64,000 bases of DNA from Mycolicibacterium tokaiense (GCF_010725885.1 NZ_AP022600.1:5332001-5396000), one strand, 5' to 3'. Positions 47,991-57,802 are shown, counted from the stretch's first letter. Numbers and translations: made by a program. The notes: generated by a model from the sequence alone, not told the origin.

Positions 47991-49793
47991 TCATGGCCGG
48001 AACAGGATCCCGTCGTCGGACGCGGCGGCCAAGAGCTCCGGAATGCTCAACGCGCCGTAACCGGTGAGCACGGGTCCGCGGGCGGTACCCAGCCAGGGCG
48101 TGATCCCGGGGTCCACGTCGATGTCGAGGTGGAAGGCCTGCACCCCCGGCATGTGGTACTGCGCGAAGTTGACCAGCGCGTCCACCAGGAACACCAGGCT
48201 GCCGATCAGGCTGGTGCCGAAGAGCCGCGATGCGTTGTACAGCGGCGTCATGGCGGCGGGATCGCCGACCATCACAATCGGGCCGTAGTGCGGCTTGGCG
48301 CCGCCGCCCGGCACATACCGGGGCATGAACGGTTGCAGCCCGGGCAGATCGGTCGCCAGGTAAGACGCCACGTCGCCGTAGGTGCCGATGTTGACGAACA
48401 GCGAGTCCGCACCGTTGCCCGGAGTGGTCGAGTTCATCCCGGGCGCCTCGAACCCGATCCCGGCCAGGCCGATCTGTTGCGCGACGAACTGCGCCTGCCA
48501 CCCGCCCAGCGAATGGCCGGTGACGAAGATGTCGTCGGCGCCGTAGCCCTGCTTGGCTGCCTCCCGTTGCACCAGCTCGGCGAAATCGACGGCGTCATGG
48601 AATCCGGCCGGCGTGGTGGGCGTGAAGACCATCTGGAGGTCGGCCAGCACGTGGCTGATCGCGATGACGGGGTTGAACGCCAGATGGGTGCCGCCCGTGG
48701 TGCCCTGATAGGCGATGATCACCTGACCCTCCGGTGTCACCCAGGCGTCCCCCGCCATTCCCGTCAGGATATTGGTGGACGACAGCTGAAAACCGTTGAC
48801 CGTGAACGGGACCAGCCCACCGGGGGTGGACCCCAAGACGTACCCGGCGGTGGCGGCGTTGAGGAACTCGCCCACGGTGGGCGTGGGCCTGTCGGTCGGC
48901 CCGGTGTAGGTCAGCGTGGGGACCACCGGCTGCGGGACGGGGGTTCGGTGCAGCCCCAGAATGCGCTCCACCTCACGGAACGCGGCGAACACCGCATTGT
49001 TGACCGGCCTCCAGTCGATGGGGCTGACCGGACTGGTGGCCGACGACGTGATGTCGAAGACCTGCAGCACCACGTTGACCAAACGGCCCGGCAGCTCCAA
49101 CAACTCGGCGATCGGCGACAGCGGCCGGGGCACCGGGCGCGGTGACTCGACGGTGACCGCGGGCACGGCGAGGGTGGGCAGCGTGGCCACCGCAGCGGTC
49201 CGCACCGCGAGGGCGGTGCCGGGGGTGGACTCCGCGGCGGGTTCGTCGTCCGCCGGGAGGGTGTCGTCCTCGATCGGCCGGGTCTCGACCTCAGGTGCTG
49301 GCTTGGACGACTCCGGCTCGGGCTCAACATCTTTGGGGGATGAAGAGCCCGTCTTCGGCGCGTCCGGTCCGGGCTCCGGGGCGCTTTCTTCCTCGGCCGA
49401 CTCCTCGGTGTCGGGATCCGGCTCGGTGGGATCGGTGTCCTCGTCCGGCGCCGGTTCGTCGGAAGGCTCGTCTGAGTCTTCGGCGTCATCGTCGGTGGTC
49501 TCGTCGTCGGTGGTCTCGCCATCCGTGGTCTCGTCGTCCGTGGCCTCATCATCGACCTCGGAACGGGGTCCGGTCGTCGGCGCGTCGTCGGGCCCCTTCT
49601 CGGCTGTGGGCGCAGCGTCGCGGTCGGGCTCGGATTCTGATGCCGACTCCGACGCCGTGTTCGAGGGCAGCGTGTCCGCCCAGGCCACCGCGGGGTTCGC
49701 CCCGTAGACCAGACCGCACACGGCGATGACGGCGAGCCCGTATCGAACGTGGCGCAGCTCGCGCCGCGTCGTCGTGCTGGTGACATGTGCCAT
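47991..49793 (-). CDS. Exported lipase-like protein with acidic linker
   Basis: A 600-residue protein in three parts. Residues 1-38: signal peptide (GLAVIAVCGLVYGANPAVAWA). Residues 40-195: low-complexity acidic linker dominated by Asp, Glu, Thr, Ser and Pro (ATDDETTDGETTDDETTDDD; ESAEEESAPEPG). Residues about 300-600: alpha/beta hydrolase of the class-3-lipase type with VIIAYQGTTGG, nucleophile elbow FVTGHSLGGWQAQFVAQ and an Asp/His region around DALVNFAQYHMPGVQAFH. It may be wall-anchored through the linker and act on lipids. Start ATG 49793. Codons of the linker are repetitive, suggesting expansion. Confidence 0.8.
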   Translation of the reverse strand: MAHVTSTTTRRELRHVRYGLAVIAVCGLVYGANPAVAWADTLPSNTASESASESEPDRDAAPTAEKGPDDAPTTGPRSEVDDEATDDETTDGETTDDETTDDDAEDSDEPSDEPAPDEDTDPTEPDPDTEESAEEESAPEPGPDAPKTGSSSPKDVEPEPESSKPAPEVETRPIEDDTLPADDEPAAESTPGTALAVRTAAVATLPTLAVPAVTVESPRPVPRPLSPIAELLELPGRLVNVVLQVFDITSSATSPVSPIDWRPVNNAVFAAFREVERILGLHRTPVPQPVVPTLTYTGPTDRPTPTVGEFLNAATAGYVLGSTPGGLVPFTVNGFQLSSTNILTGMAGDAWVTPEGQVIIAYQGTTGGTHLAFNPVIAISHVLADLQMVFTPTTPAGFHDAVDFAELVQREAAKQGYGADDIFVTGHSLGGWQAQFVAQQIGLAGIGFEAPGMNSTTPGNGADSLFVNIGTYGDVASYLATDLPGLQPFMPRYVPGGGAKPHYGPIVMVGDPAAMTPLYNASRLFGTSLIGSLVFLVDALVNFAQYHMPGVQAFHLDIDVDPGITPWLGTARGPVLTGYGALSIPELLAAASDDGILFRP

Positions 49794-49888
49794 TGCCGCC
49801 CCCCCCTGCCGTGCCGTACTCCAGCAAAGTACCGCGGAGGCCTGGCACGGGTGGGTGAAATGCCCGGTCTCGCAGATGAAACACGTGA

Positions 49889-49918
49889 GGCCGCTTTCTC
49901 ACCTAGGAGAAAGCGGCC
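49889..49918 (-). terminator. Hairpin downstream of tRNA-Cys
   Basis: GGCCGCTTTCTC / GAGAAAGCGGCC 12-bp perfect stem with a 6-base loop, 19 bases after the tRNA 3' end in its direction of transcription. The minus-strand tail is TCACGTGTTT, so no strict T-run; a terminator or 3'-end processing structure for the tRNA transcript. Confidence 0.65.
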
Positions 49919-49937
49919 CTACGTGCAACTACATGCG

Positions 49938-50008
49938 AGCGGATGACCGGATTCGAACCGGCGTAAACGGCTTTGCAGGCCGGTGCCTTGCCACTCAGCC
50001 ACACCCGC
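49938..50008 (-). tRNA. tRNA-Cys (anticodon GCA)
   Basis: 71 bases. Minus strand begins GCGGGTGTGGCTGAGTGGCA and the acceptor stem closes with CATCCGC plus discriminator T. The anticodon loop reads CTGCAAA (anticodon GCA), and the T arm has GGTTCGAATCC. CCA is not encoded. Positioned between the lipase gene and the membrane protein, with a hairpin after it. Confidence 0.95.
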
Positions 50009-50089
50009 ACTGCCTCCGACTATGCCGACACGGCTTCGCCGGGGCCAGGGTTCGACTCAGCGTGAGCCCAGCCTCGCTAGGTTGTGTTC

Positions 50090-51178
50090 ATGAGCGAGGT
50101 CCCCGACGACACCGCCGGGTTGGAACGCTGGTTTTTGCGCCGCGGCATGCCGGCCGCCCTTCCTGCCCGGGCGCGCTGGCGCGGCGTGCTGCCCAGGTCG
50201 GCGCCGGCATTGGCGGGCTGGGCGACGCTGATGGTGTGCAGCACGCTGGTGACCATCGGCTCGGGCGGGCAAGAGATCAACATCGAGGACGACCCGACCG
50301 CCGTGCAGTGGGTGACGCTCGCGGTGTTCTTCCTGATCCCGCCGGCGATGGTGGCGGCGGCATGGGCGGTGTCGCGGGTGGCGTCGCTGCCGGCCAGGAC
50401 CGTGATCGCGGTGGTGGCCATCGTGGTGGGGGTACTGGCCGATTGGTACGACGACGGGCCGTTCGACGCCGCCCGGGATCTGCTGACCGACGCCGCGCTG
50501 GTGGCGCTCATTCTCGCGGCGACCGGTTTCGGCATCGGTTCCATTCTGGCCTGGTCGGTACGAATCATGCTGTCGCACTTGCGGTCCGTGGGTCGTCTGA
50601 TGGCACGGGTGCTCCCGGTGGTGCTGTTGACGGTGCTGGTTTTCTTCAACGCCACGGTCTGGAGTGTTGCGGCGAGCCTGGACACGGTACGGCTGTGGCT
50701 GCTGGTCGGATTCATGGGACTGATCGCCGGCGCGTTCCTGGTGACCGGGCTGCTGGACAGCATCACGGCGACCGTCGACGCGGAAGCCGACGCCCCCGAC
50801 CTCTCCCACGGCGAACGGACCAACATCCTGCTGCTGCTGGTGGTGTCGCAGTTCGTCCAGGTGTCGATGCTGGCGGTCATCACCGGAACCGTGTTCTTCG
50901 TGCTCGGATTGATCGTCCTCAATCCCACGGTGCTGTCGAAGCTGACCGGTGGAGCCCCCGCCCAGAGCGAGTGGTTCGACATCACCCTGCCGGTGTCAGC
51001 CGCCCACGTCCACATCACCATCTTCTTGACCGCACTGACGTTCATGTACATCAGCGCCCGGGCCGTCGGCGACGGCGAGTACCGTTCGGCTTTTCTGGAT
51101 CCTTTGCTGGAGGACGTCCGCCTGGTGGTCGCCGCGCGCAACCGCTACCGCGACCCGGACCTCCCGACAGCGGGTTAG
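50090..51178 (+). CDS. Multi-span membrane protein of unknown function
   Basis: A 362-residue integral membrane protein with about seven hydrophobic segments: APALAGWATLMVCSTLVTIG, WVTLAVFFLIPPAMVAAAW, TVIAVVAIVVGVLADW, DAALVALILAATGFGIGSIL, VLPVVLLTVLVFFNATVW, LWLLVGFMGLIAGAFLVTGL and a C-terminal pair. A soluble N-terminal 40 residues precede span 1. No recognised family motif. Start ATG 50090; the next gene (MgtC-like) follows after 9 bases, suggesting co-transcription and possibly a joint role in ion or envelope homeostasis. Confidence 0.75.
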   Translation: MSEVPDDTAGLERWFLRRGMPAALPARARWRGVLPRSAPALAGWATLMVCSTLVTIGSGGQEINIEDDPTAVQWVTLAVFFLIPPAMVAAAWAVSRVASLPARTVIAVVAIVVGVLADWYDDGPFDAARDLLTDAALVALILAATGFGIGSILAWSVRIMLSHLRSVGRLMARVLPVVLLTVLVFFNATVWSVAASLDTVRLWLLVGFMGLIAGAFLVTGLLDSITATVDAEADAPDLSHGERTNILLLLVVSQFVQVSMLAVITGTVFFVLGLIVLNPTVLSKLTGGAPAQSEWFDITLPVSAAHVHITIFLTALTFMYISARAVGDGEYRSAFLDPLLEDVRLVVAARNRYRDPDLPTAG

Positions 51179-51187
51179 CGTATCGGC

Positions 51188-51922
51188 ATGCACAGTGTGC
51201 TGGCGGATGCCGGCTTCTTCGACGGCCCGGGTCAGGGCGGCCGACAGATCATCGAGTTGCTGGTGGCGTTCGCTCTGACCGCGCTGATCGGCCTGGAACG
51301 CGAGATCCAGGGCAAGAGCGCGGGACTGCGTACCCAGGCCATCGTCGGCACCTCGGCGGCACTGATCCTGCTGGTCAGCAAGTACGGCTTTCACGACGTG
51401 CTGGTTGCGGGCACCGTCGAGGTGGACCCATCCCGGGTGGCGGCACAGATCGTCTCGGGCATCGGCTTTCTGGGCGCGGGACTGATCATCACCCGGCGCG
51501 GCGCCGTGCACGGCCTGACCACCGCCGCCGCGGTCTGGGAGAGCGCGGCCATCGGGATGGCCGCTGGTGCCGGTCTGTTGCTGCTCGCCGTCGCCGTGAC
51601 CGCGCTGCACTTCGTCATCGTCGTGGGGTTCGCTCCGGTGGCGCGGCGGCTCAACGCCCGGCTGGGGGGAAGCATCCGACTGCACCTGACCTACATCGAC
51701 AACGCCGGCGTCCTGCGTCAGGTGCTGCAGATCTGCGACCGGCACCGGTGGCATCTCAACGAAATCACTTCCGACCTGCCCACCGAGACACCGGCTTCAA
51801 ACGACACTCAGGTGGGCGTGACGATGACGCTGTCCGGTTCGGGCATCTTGGCCGCCCCGGGAATCCTGGCGCAGATCGGCGGTATCACGGCGTTGCGGCA
51901 ACTGGACGAACCACCCGAGTAG
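51188..51922 (+). CDS. MgtC/SapB-family protein
   Basis: A 244-residue protein. N-terminal MgtC domain of four spans with the family landmarks LIGLEREIQGKSAGLRTQAI and IGFLGAGLIITRRGAVHGLTTAAAVWESAAIGMAAGAG (in segments); the C-terminal soluble part (residues 155-244) has an ACT-like fold (RLHLTYIDNAGVLRQVLQIC). MgtC proteins support growth in low Mg2+ and modulate ATP synthase or phosphate uptake in other bacteria. Start ATG 51188. It converges with the MFS gene, overlapping by 38 bases. Confidence 0.9.
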   Translation: MHSVLADAGFFDGPGQGGRQIIELLVAFALTALIGLEREIQGKSAGLRTQAIVGTSAALILLVSKYGFHDVLVAGTVEVDPSRVAAQIVSGIGFLGAGLIITRRGAVHGLTTAAAVWESAAIGMAAGAGLLLLAVAVTALHFVIVVGFAPVARRLNARLGGSIRLHLTYIDNAGVLRQVLQICDRHRWHLNEITSDLPTETPASNDTQVGVTMTLSGSGILAAPGILAQIGGITALRQLDEPPE

Positions 51923-53282
51923 CGCGCACGGTCGCGACCACTGCACACACCGCGATGGCCGCAAACACGCCGTACATCGACCGGGCGGCGGCCTCGTCGC
52001 CTCCGGAACTCATGTTGACCACCACTCCGGCCAGTCCGGCCCCGAAGGCGCCGCAGATCAGCTGCACGGTGTTGATGGCCGCGGCCGCGGTGCCGCTCTC
52101 CCGCGGGTCGTCGGCACCGGCCATCGCCCAGGCCGACAGGTGCGGCCAGGCCATCCCCACCCCGACTCCCATGGTCAGCAGCGCCGCCACCCAGAACGCG
52201 ACGATCCACGGCGGCGCACCGGACATCTGGGTGGCCGCCGCCACGCTCAATCCGACCGCGATCACCACGGGCGCCACGGCGACCACCCGCGCGGCGATGG
52301 CCGGCGAACGCAGCGACGCGCTGGCGATCTCACCGGTGGTCCAGCCGACCGACAGGGCGACACCCAGGAAGCCGGCCACCACGGGTACCAGGTGGGCCAG
52401 GCGCTGCCCGAACAGCGGCACATACATGTCGACCATGGTGACCGCCATCAGCACACCCAGCGACAGGTAGATCCATTTCTGCGGTCCGGCACCGAAAGCG
52501 CTGCGCGGCAAAACCGCAACAGCGGCGCGGCGATCGACCATCAGGAACATGCCGACGAGGACGGCCCCGAGGGCGAGCATCGCGGCGGTCACCACCGGCG
52601 AGCGCGGAATGCCCGCGACACTCACCGCCAACGCCGCCGATCCCAGCAGCAGCAGCGACCAGATCGGGATGCGGAAGGGGGCCACCTCCCGGTCGGCTCG
52701 GCGTCCGGACAACACGAACGGCACCAGCAGCGCCACCGCTGCGGTGGCCCCGAGGAGTACCCCGAAAGCCCACCGCCACACTCCGAACTGGGCGAACAGC
52801 CCGCCGGCGGCCGGTCCCAGCAGGGTGCCCACCCCCCACATCGCTGCCACCAGGGCCGACGCTTTGGTCCACAACGCCTGCGGCAGAGCCGCGTTGATCA
52901 CCGCGTAGCCCAGCCCGGCCAGTACTCCCCCGCCCAGGCCCTGCACCGTGCGGCCCACCAGCAGCACCTCCATGGCCGGAGCCAGAGCGCACACCAGGGT
53001 TCCTGTCGCGAACACCGCCATGGCTTCCAGATAGGCCAGCCGCGGACCGAGCCGACTCACGAGCGGACTCACCGTGGTGGCGGCGATCACCGACGCCACC
53101 AGGTACACCGTGGTGACCCAGGAATAGAAACGCTGACCGCCGATGTCGGCGACTGCACTGGGCAGCAGGCTGATGGTGATGAACTCGTTCGTGGCGTAGA
53201 GCAGAACGCCGCCCGCGAGCACGGTCGAGGTGCCCAGGTTGGCTGGGCCGAGCAGCTGGCGCCAGGTGCCGGTGTGGTTCAC
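51885..53282 (-). CDS. MFS efflux transporter (14-span drug/proton antiporter type)
   Basis: A 465-residue transporter of the EmrB/QacA-like class. Motif D1-like element LLYATNEFITISLLPSAVADIGG, motif A-like VSPLVSRLGPRLAYLEAM, motif C-like GWAFGVLLG region and many hydrophobic spans to LAGVVVNMSSGG. By position corresponds to M. tuberculosis Rv1634, a proposed drug efflux protein. Start ATG 53282 just after an A/C-rich spacer. Follows uvrB by 47 bases on the same strand. Confidence 0.88.
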   Translation of the reverse strand: MNHTGTWRQLLGPANLGTSTVLAGGVLLYATNEFITISLLPSAVADIGGQRFYSWVTTVYLVASVIAATTVSPLVSRLGPRLAYLEAMAVFATGTLVCALAPAMEVLLVGRTVQGLGGGVLAGLGYAVINAALPQALWTKASALVAAMWGVGTLLGPAAGGLFAQFGVWRWAFGVLLGATAAVALLVPFVLSGRRADREVAPFRIPIWSLLLLGSAALAVSVAGIPRSPVVTAAMLALGAVLVGMFLMVDRRAAVAVLPRSAFGAGPQKWIYLSLGVLMAVTMVDMYVPLFGQRLAHLVPVVAGFLGVALSVGWTTGEIASASLRSPAIAARVVAVAPVVIAVGLSVAAATQMSGAPPWIVAFWVAALLTMGVGVGMAWPHLSAWAMAGADDPRESGTAAAAINTVQLICGAFGAGLAGVVVNMSSGGDEAAARSMYGVFAAIAVCAVVATVRATRVVRPVAATP

Positions 53283-53329
53283 GGGGAAGACCGTAGAACC
53301 TCAAGAGCGGTTGAGTTCAACTCGGTGGG

Positions 53330-55501
53330 CTACTTGAGCCCGGCCGCATCCATCCCGCGCAGCTCCTTCTTCAGATCGGCGATCTCGTCGCGGATCCGTC
53401 CGGCAAGCTCGAACTGCAGATCCCGCGCTGCGGCCATCATCTGTTCGGTCATGTCCTTGATAAGGTCGGCGAGTTCGGCCCGCGGCATGCTGGCGGTGTC
53501 GCGGCCCTCGAAGACACCGGCGCTGACCGCCCGCCCCTTCTCTCCCTGCGCACGTCGGCCGCGCGACGAATTACGGCCGGACCCACCGACTTCGACCGTC
53601 TCACTGTCATCTGCCTCGCGGTACACCTGATCGAGGATGTCGGCGATCTTCTTCCGCAGCGGCTGCGGGTCGATGCCGTTGGCCTTGTTGTAGGCGATCT
53701 GCTTCTCGCGGCGACGTTCGGTCTCCTCGATGGCGACCTTCATGGAGTCGGTGATCTTGTCGGCATACATGTGCACTTCGCCGGAGACGTTGCGGGCCGC
53801 ACGACCGATGGTCTGGATCAGGCTGCGTGGTGAACGCAGGAAGCCCTCCTTGTCCGCGTCGAGGATGGCCACCAGCGACACCTCGGGCAGGTCCAAGCCC
53901 TCACGCAATAGGTTGATGCCCACCAACACGTCGTACTCACCGAGGCGCAACTGGCGCAGCAGCTCCACCCGGCGCAGGGTGTCCACCTCGGAGTGCAGGT
54001 ACCGCACCCGGATCCCCATCTCCAACAGGTAATCGGTGAGGTCCTCGGCCATCTTCTTGGTCAAGGTAGTGACCAGCACCCGCTCGTCGCGCTCGGTACG
54101 CAGCCGGATCTCACCGATCAGATCATCGATCTGACCCTTGGTGGGTTTGACGATCACCTGCGGATCCACCAGGCCGGTGGGCCGGATGACCTGCTCGACG
54201 AATTCGCCTGCAGCCTGGCTGATCTCGTAGTCGCCCGGGGTGGCCGACAGATACACCGTCTGCCCGATGCGGTCGGCGAACTCCTCCCAGGTCAACGGAC
54301 GGTTGTCGACCGCCGACGGCAACCGGAACCCGAAGTCGACCAGGTTGCGCTTGCGCGACATGTCGCCCTCGTACATCCCGCCGATCTGGGGAACCGTCAC
54401 GTGGGACTCGTCGATCACCATGAGGAAGTCTTCGGGGAAGTAGTCGATCAGCGTCGCCGGGGCCGTACCGGGACCACGCCCGTCGATGTGCCGTGAGTAG
54501 TTCTCGATCCCCGAGCAGAAGCCGACCTGCTTCATCATCTCGAGGTCGTAGTTGGTCCGCATGCGCAGCCGCTGCGCCTCGAGCAGTTTGCCCTGACCCT
54601 CCAGCTCGGCCAGGCGCTCCTCGAGCTCCTGTTCGATGCTGGAGATGGCAATGGCCATGCGCTCCGGCCCCGCAACGTAGTGGGTGGCCGGGAAGACCCG
54701 CAGTGAGTCCACCTGGCGGATGACGTCGCCGGTCAGCGGATGCATGTAGTAGAGCGCCTCGATCTCATCGCCGAAGTACTCGATGCGTACCGCCAGTTCC
54801 TCGTAGGAGGGAATGATCTCCACGGTGTCACCCCGCACGCGGAAGGTGCCGCGGGTGAAGGACATGTCGTTGCGGGTGTACTGCACGTCCACCAGCAGGC
54901 GCAGCAGTCCGTCCCGCGGCACCTCGTCGCCGACCTTCAACTCGACCGAGCGGTCCAGGTAGGACTGCGGTGTGCCCAGGCCGTAGATGCACGAGACCGA
55001 CGCCACCACCACCACGTCGCGACGGGACAGCAGATTCGACGTCGCCGAGTGACGCAGCCGCTCGACGTCATCGTTGATCGAGCTGTCCTTCTCGATGTAG
55101 GTGTCGGTCTGCGCGATGTAGGCCTCGGGTTGGTAGTAGTCGTAGTACGAGACGAAGTATTCGACGGCATTGTTGGGCAGCATCTCGCGCAGTTCGTTGG
55201 CCAGCTGCGCGGCCAGCGTCTTGTTCGGCGCCATCACGAGGGTGGGGCGCTGGAGCCGTTCGATGAGCCAGGCGGTGGTGGCGGATTTTCCGGTGCCGGT
55301 GGCGCCGAGCAGCACCACGTCGCGTTCACCGGCGCGGATGCGGCGTTCCAGCTCCTCGATGGCAGCCGGCTGATCCCCGGCCGGCTGGTACTCACTGACC
55401 ACCTCGAATCGGCCACCGGCACGCAGCAGGCCGTCCACCGCGTCAGCGGCAGGACGGTACTCCGAATGCGCGAGGACGGGATGTTCGGTTGCGAAAGCCA
55501 T
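53330..55501 (-). CDS. uvrB: Excinuclease ABC subunit B
   Basis: A 723-residue UvrB. Helicase motif [17 protein letters not shown], the beta-hairpin [21 protein letters not shown] (split), motif II DESHVT, motifs IV-VI ([27 protein letters not shown]), and the C-terminal UvrC/UvrA-binding UVR domain ([24 protein letters not shown]). Partner of UvrA in nucleotide excision repair. Start ATG 55501; 28 further codons are open upstream without protein character. No SOS box found by eye. Confidence 0.97.
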   Translation of the reverse strand: MAFATEHPVLAHSEYRPAADAVDGLLRAGGRFEVVSEYQPAGDQPAAIEELERRIRAGERDVVLLGATGTGKSATTAWLIERLQRPTLVMAPNKTLAAQLANELREMLPNNAVEYFVSYYDYYQPEAYIAQTDTYIEKDSSINDDVERLRHSATSNLLSRRDVVVVASVSCIYGLGTPQSYLDRSVELKVGDEVPRDGLLRLLVDVQYTRNDMSFTRGTFRVRGDTVEIIPSYEELAVRIEYFGDEIEALYYMHPLTGDVIRQVDSLRVFPATHYVAGPERMAIAISSIEQELEERLAELEGQGKLLEAQRLRMRTNYDLEMMKQVGFCSGIENYSRHIDGRGPGTAPATLIDYFPEDFLMVIDESHVTVPQIGGMYEGDMSRKRNLVDFGFRLPSAVDNRPLTWEEFADRIGQTVYLSATPGDYEISQAAGEFVEQVIRPTGLVDPQVIVKPTKGQIDDLIGEIRLRTERDERVLVTTLTKKMAEDLTDYLLEMGIRVRYLHSEVDTLRRVELLRQLRLGEYDVLVGINLLREGLDLPEVSLVAILDADKEGFLRSPRSLIQTIGRAARNVSGEVHMYADKITDSMKVAIEETERRREKQIAYNKANGIDPQPLRKKIADILDQVYREADDSETVEVGGSGRNSSRGRRAQGEKGRAVSAGVFEGRDTASMPRAELADLIKDMTEQMMAAARDLQFELAGRIRDEIADLKKELRGMDAAGLK

Positions 55502-55560
55502 GTTCACCAGGTTAGAACCAGGCACCGACAGGTGCGATTCCCGAGCACTAGGCTGACGCC

Positions 55561-56061
55561 ATACACCCGCCGAAGAACGAGACATTCGACCTGGCCGCCC
55601 GCACCAACGTCGACCCCAAGGGGTTCGTCCGGGCGGTCGATGACTTCGTGCGCAAGCCCTGGGGGCTCTACATGGCCAGGCCGGCGCCGGGCCGGGCCCA
55701 GTTTCACTACCTGGAGTCCTGGCTGCTGCCCACGCTGGACCTGCGCGTCACGGTATTCCACTGGAACCCGGGGTACGAGCGGGATCAGGATTTCTACCTG
55801 GACGTCTGCGCGATCAGCGTGGACGGTGACATCTGGCGAACCGTGGACCACTACCTGGATCTGGTGGTGCGCACCGGGCGCGACACCGAGCTGGTCGATG
55901 TCGACGAGTTGCTGGAAGCCCACAAGGTGGGCCTGGTGGACGACACGATCGCGCAGCGAGCGATCCAGACCGCCGTCGTCAGCGTCGGTGGACTGAGCGC
56001 GCACGGGCATGATCTGTTAGCTTGGCTAGCGAGTAACGGAATACATCTCACCTGGCGATGA
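55561..56061 (+). CDS. DUF402-domain protein, apparent ATA start
   Basis: About 166 residues of the DUF402 family (FomD-like hydrolase fold): [75 protein letters not shown]. FomD relatives hydrolyse nucleoside-phosphonates. The conserved N-terminus begins [11 protein letters not shown] but no ATG, GTG or TTG lies between an in-frame TAG at 55549-55551 and GTG 55648. The only sensible position is ATA 55561, matching where orthologs begin (I recall Rv1632c starting VHxPKxETFDLA). The shorter GTG 55648 version would lose 29 conserved residues. It runs divergent from uvrB. Confidence 0.8.
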   Translation: MHPPKNETFDLAARTNVDPKGFVRAVDDFVRKPWGLYMARPAPGRAQFHYLESWLLPTLDLRVTVFHWNPGYERDQDFYLDVCAISVDGDIWRTVDHYLDLVVRTGRDTELVDVDELLEAHKVGLVDDTIAQRAIQTAVVSVGGLSAHGHDLLAWLASNGIHLTWR

Positions 56062-56080
56062 AAGCGTAGTGTCAGCGAAC

Positions 56081-56581
56081 ATGAACTCTCCGGTACGCGT
56101 GGTTACCGCCACCGCGCTGCTGCTTGCTGTGTTCACCCCCGGCGTCGCTGCGGCGGAGCCCGTCACCGACAGCCCGGTGGTGGAACCGGCGCCCCCCACC
56201 GAGGTGCTGCACAACGTCACCTACCGCACCCGCGTCGACGGGGTGTCGCGCGGGGCGACCGTCACCTGGACGGCGCAGGACAACCGCATCCAGACCGAGA
56301 ACCCCACCATGGTCCCCGGCCGCATCTTCGAGACGCAGACCGTGCTCCCAGCCTCTGGCACGGCCAACGTGCGGCTGTCCATCCAGTGGCCGTACTCGGC
56401 CAACCTGCACTGCGAGATCCTGATCGACGACCAGTTGGTGGCCCAGGCCGACGACTTCGTGGCGCCGCGGGTGCTGCCGCAGCGCGACGACCCCGACTTC
56501 GGTTCCCTGACCTGTGAGGCGCCAGTGGGCGGCGTGCCCGCCCCGCCCGTCGAACCGCCACCTCCGGCCCCGCCCGCCTGA
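56081..56581 (+). CDS. Secreted protein, MmpS-like fold
   Basis: A 166-residue exported protein: signal peptide 1-26 (VVTATALLLAVFTPGVAAAE), then a beta-rich domain (EVLHNVTYRTRVDGVSRGATVTW; SGTANVRLSIQWPYSANLHCEILIDDQLVAQADD in pieces) that resembles the MmpS accessory proteins, and a Pro-rich tail. Cys at HCEI and TCEAP may form a disulfide. Start ATG 56081 (GTG 56069 upstream is possible). No MmpL partner is nearby, so the MmpS likeness stays tentative. Its 3' end nearly touches the convergent coaE. Confidence 0.68.
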   Translation: MNSPVRVVTATALLLAVFTPGVAAAEPVTDSPVVEPAPPTEVLHNVTYRTRVDGVSRGATVTWTAQDNRIQTENPTMVPGRIFETQTVLPASGTANVRLSIQWPYSANLHCEILIDDQLVAQADDFVAPRVLPQRDDPDFGSLTCEAPVGGVPAPPVEPPPPAPPA

Positions 56582-56583
56582 AC

Positions 56584-57738
56584 TCAGGGGCGCCAGCCGG
56601 TGCGCTCGGCCCACTCCCACGCCCGCCCGTAGGCATCGACCTCGCGCTCGAGCGTCAGATACTCCTGGCGCGCGGCCGGATCGTCGTTTATCCACGCGGT
56701 GAACAACAGGGCGAACTGCTGGTTGGGCCAACCGACCACCCGCAGATGCACATTGGTGGGCCGCCCGGGATCCGCCGACGCGTGAAGTCGCTTGTGCCAC
56801 AGGGATTCATCGGTGGTGTGATCAAAGGCTGTCACAGTGCTGCGACCCTGCGGCTTCGGCACGTCCCCGGTGATGCCGTCGAGGCGGGGGTAGCCCGCAG
56901 TCAGCAGCGCCGCAGCGAGTTCGTCAGCGGTGGCCAGCGAATCGACCGTGACCTGGATGTCGATGACGTCCTTGGCGTCCAGCCCGGGGACGGCGGTGGA
57001 CCCGATGTGGTCGACGCGGAGCGCGCGGTGCCCGCATGCGGTGTTGAGCCGGGCCAGGATCCGCTGCGCCTGCTCGGGCCAACTCGGGTCGTAGGCGACG
57101 AGTTCGGGAGCCGCGGCGGCGGGCAGGCCTGCTTCCAGGTTGTGGGCGAACGGCAGGATCCGCTGCTGCCACAGCTCGTGAGACTTCTGCACCAGGGCCT
57201 GCGGCGTCCCGGTGTTGTCCAGCCAGACATCGGCGACGGCCCGCCGCTGCTGCTCGGTGGCCTGGGCCTTGATGCGCGCCCGGGCGTCATCCTCGCTGAA
57301 ACCGCGGTACTCGATGAGGCGACGGACGCGGACCTCCTCGTCGGCGTGGACGATGATGACCAACGGAAACAGGGGCGCCATACCGGATTCCACCAGCAGC
57401 GGGATGTCCTCGATGATCACCGCGTCGGGAGCGGCGGCCTCGATCAGTTCGGCACGGCGTTTGCCCACCAGCGGATGCACGATGCCGTTGAGGGTCTTGC
57501 GTTTGTCGTCGTCGCTGAAGGCGATCGATGCCAGCGCCGGGCGATCCAGCGCACCGTCGGCCTGCAGGATGCCCTCCCCGAACGCCTCGACCAGACTGGC
57601 CAATCCGGGCGTGCCGGGCTCGACCACTTCACGGGCGATCACATCCCCGTCGACGATGACGGCGCCGTACTCGGCGAAGGTCTTCGACACCGAGGACTTC
57701 CCGGCCCCGATACCACCTGACAACCCGATCCGCAGCAT
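56584..57738 (-). CDS. coaE: Dephospho-CoA kinase fused to a GrpB domain
   Basis: A 384-residue protein. Residues 1-200: dephospho-CoA kinase with P-loop GLSGGIGAGKSSVSKTF, DVIAREVVEPG and IEDIPLLVESGM; last step of CoA synthesis. Residues about 205-384: GrpB/UPF0157 nucleotidyltransferase-like domain (VAYDPSWPEQAQRI, VDHIGSTAVPGLDAKDVIDIQVTV in parts), as found fused to CoaE in mycobacteria. Start ATG 57738, 32 bases after the rpsA terminator, so it probably has its own promoter overlapping the hairpin. Confidence 0.96.
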   Translation of the reverse strand: MLRIGLSGGIGAGKSSVSKTFAEYGAVIVDGDVIAREVVEPGTPGLASLVEAFGEGILQADGALDRPALASIAFSDDDKRKTLNGIVHPLVGKRRAELIEAAAPDAVIIEDIPLLVESGMAPLFPLVIIVHADEEVRVRRLIEYRGFSEDDARARIKAQATEQQRRAVADVWLDNTGTPQALVQKSHELWQQRILPFAHNLEAGLPAAAAPELVAYDPSWPEQAQRILARLNTACGHRALRVDHIGSTAVPGLDAKDVIDIQVTVDSLATADELAAALLTAGYPRLDGITGDVPKPQGRSTVTAFDHTTDESLWHKRLHASADPGRPTNVHLRVVGWPNQQFALLFTAWINDDPAARQEYLTLEREVDAYGRAWEWAERTGWRP

Positions 57739-57764
57739 GCTCTGGCCCTCACGTCAGTAGGAAA

Positions 57765-57802
57765 AAAGAACCGCGCAGTACGTCCGAAGACGTACTGCGC
57801 GG
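57765..57802 (-). terminator. Strong intrinsic terminator after rpsA
   Basis: Minus strand: CCGCGCAGTACGTC, loop TTCG, GACGTACTGCGCGG, then TTCTTTTTT. A perfect 14-bp stem with a stable UUCG tetraloop and a T-rich tail, 33 bases after the rpsA stop. It separates rpsA from coaE. Confidence 0.92.

Noticed and set aside
49889..50008. Phage or ICE integration at tRNA-Cys
   Set aside because: No integrase, excisionase or repeated tRNA 3' end is visible within the window.
49726..52470. A 914-codon plus-strand open frame over tRNA-Cys, the membrane protein and MgtC genes
   Set aside because: It crosses a tRNA and two well-supported genes in another frame and reads as Arg/Gly/Pro-rich GC shadow.
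55502..55560. SOS (LexA) box before uvrB, also sought before uvrA at 36379-36510
   Set aside because: No TCGAAC-N4-GTTCGA-like sequence could be found; both uvr genes may have other promoters.
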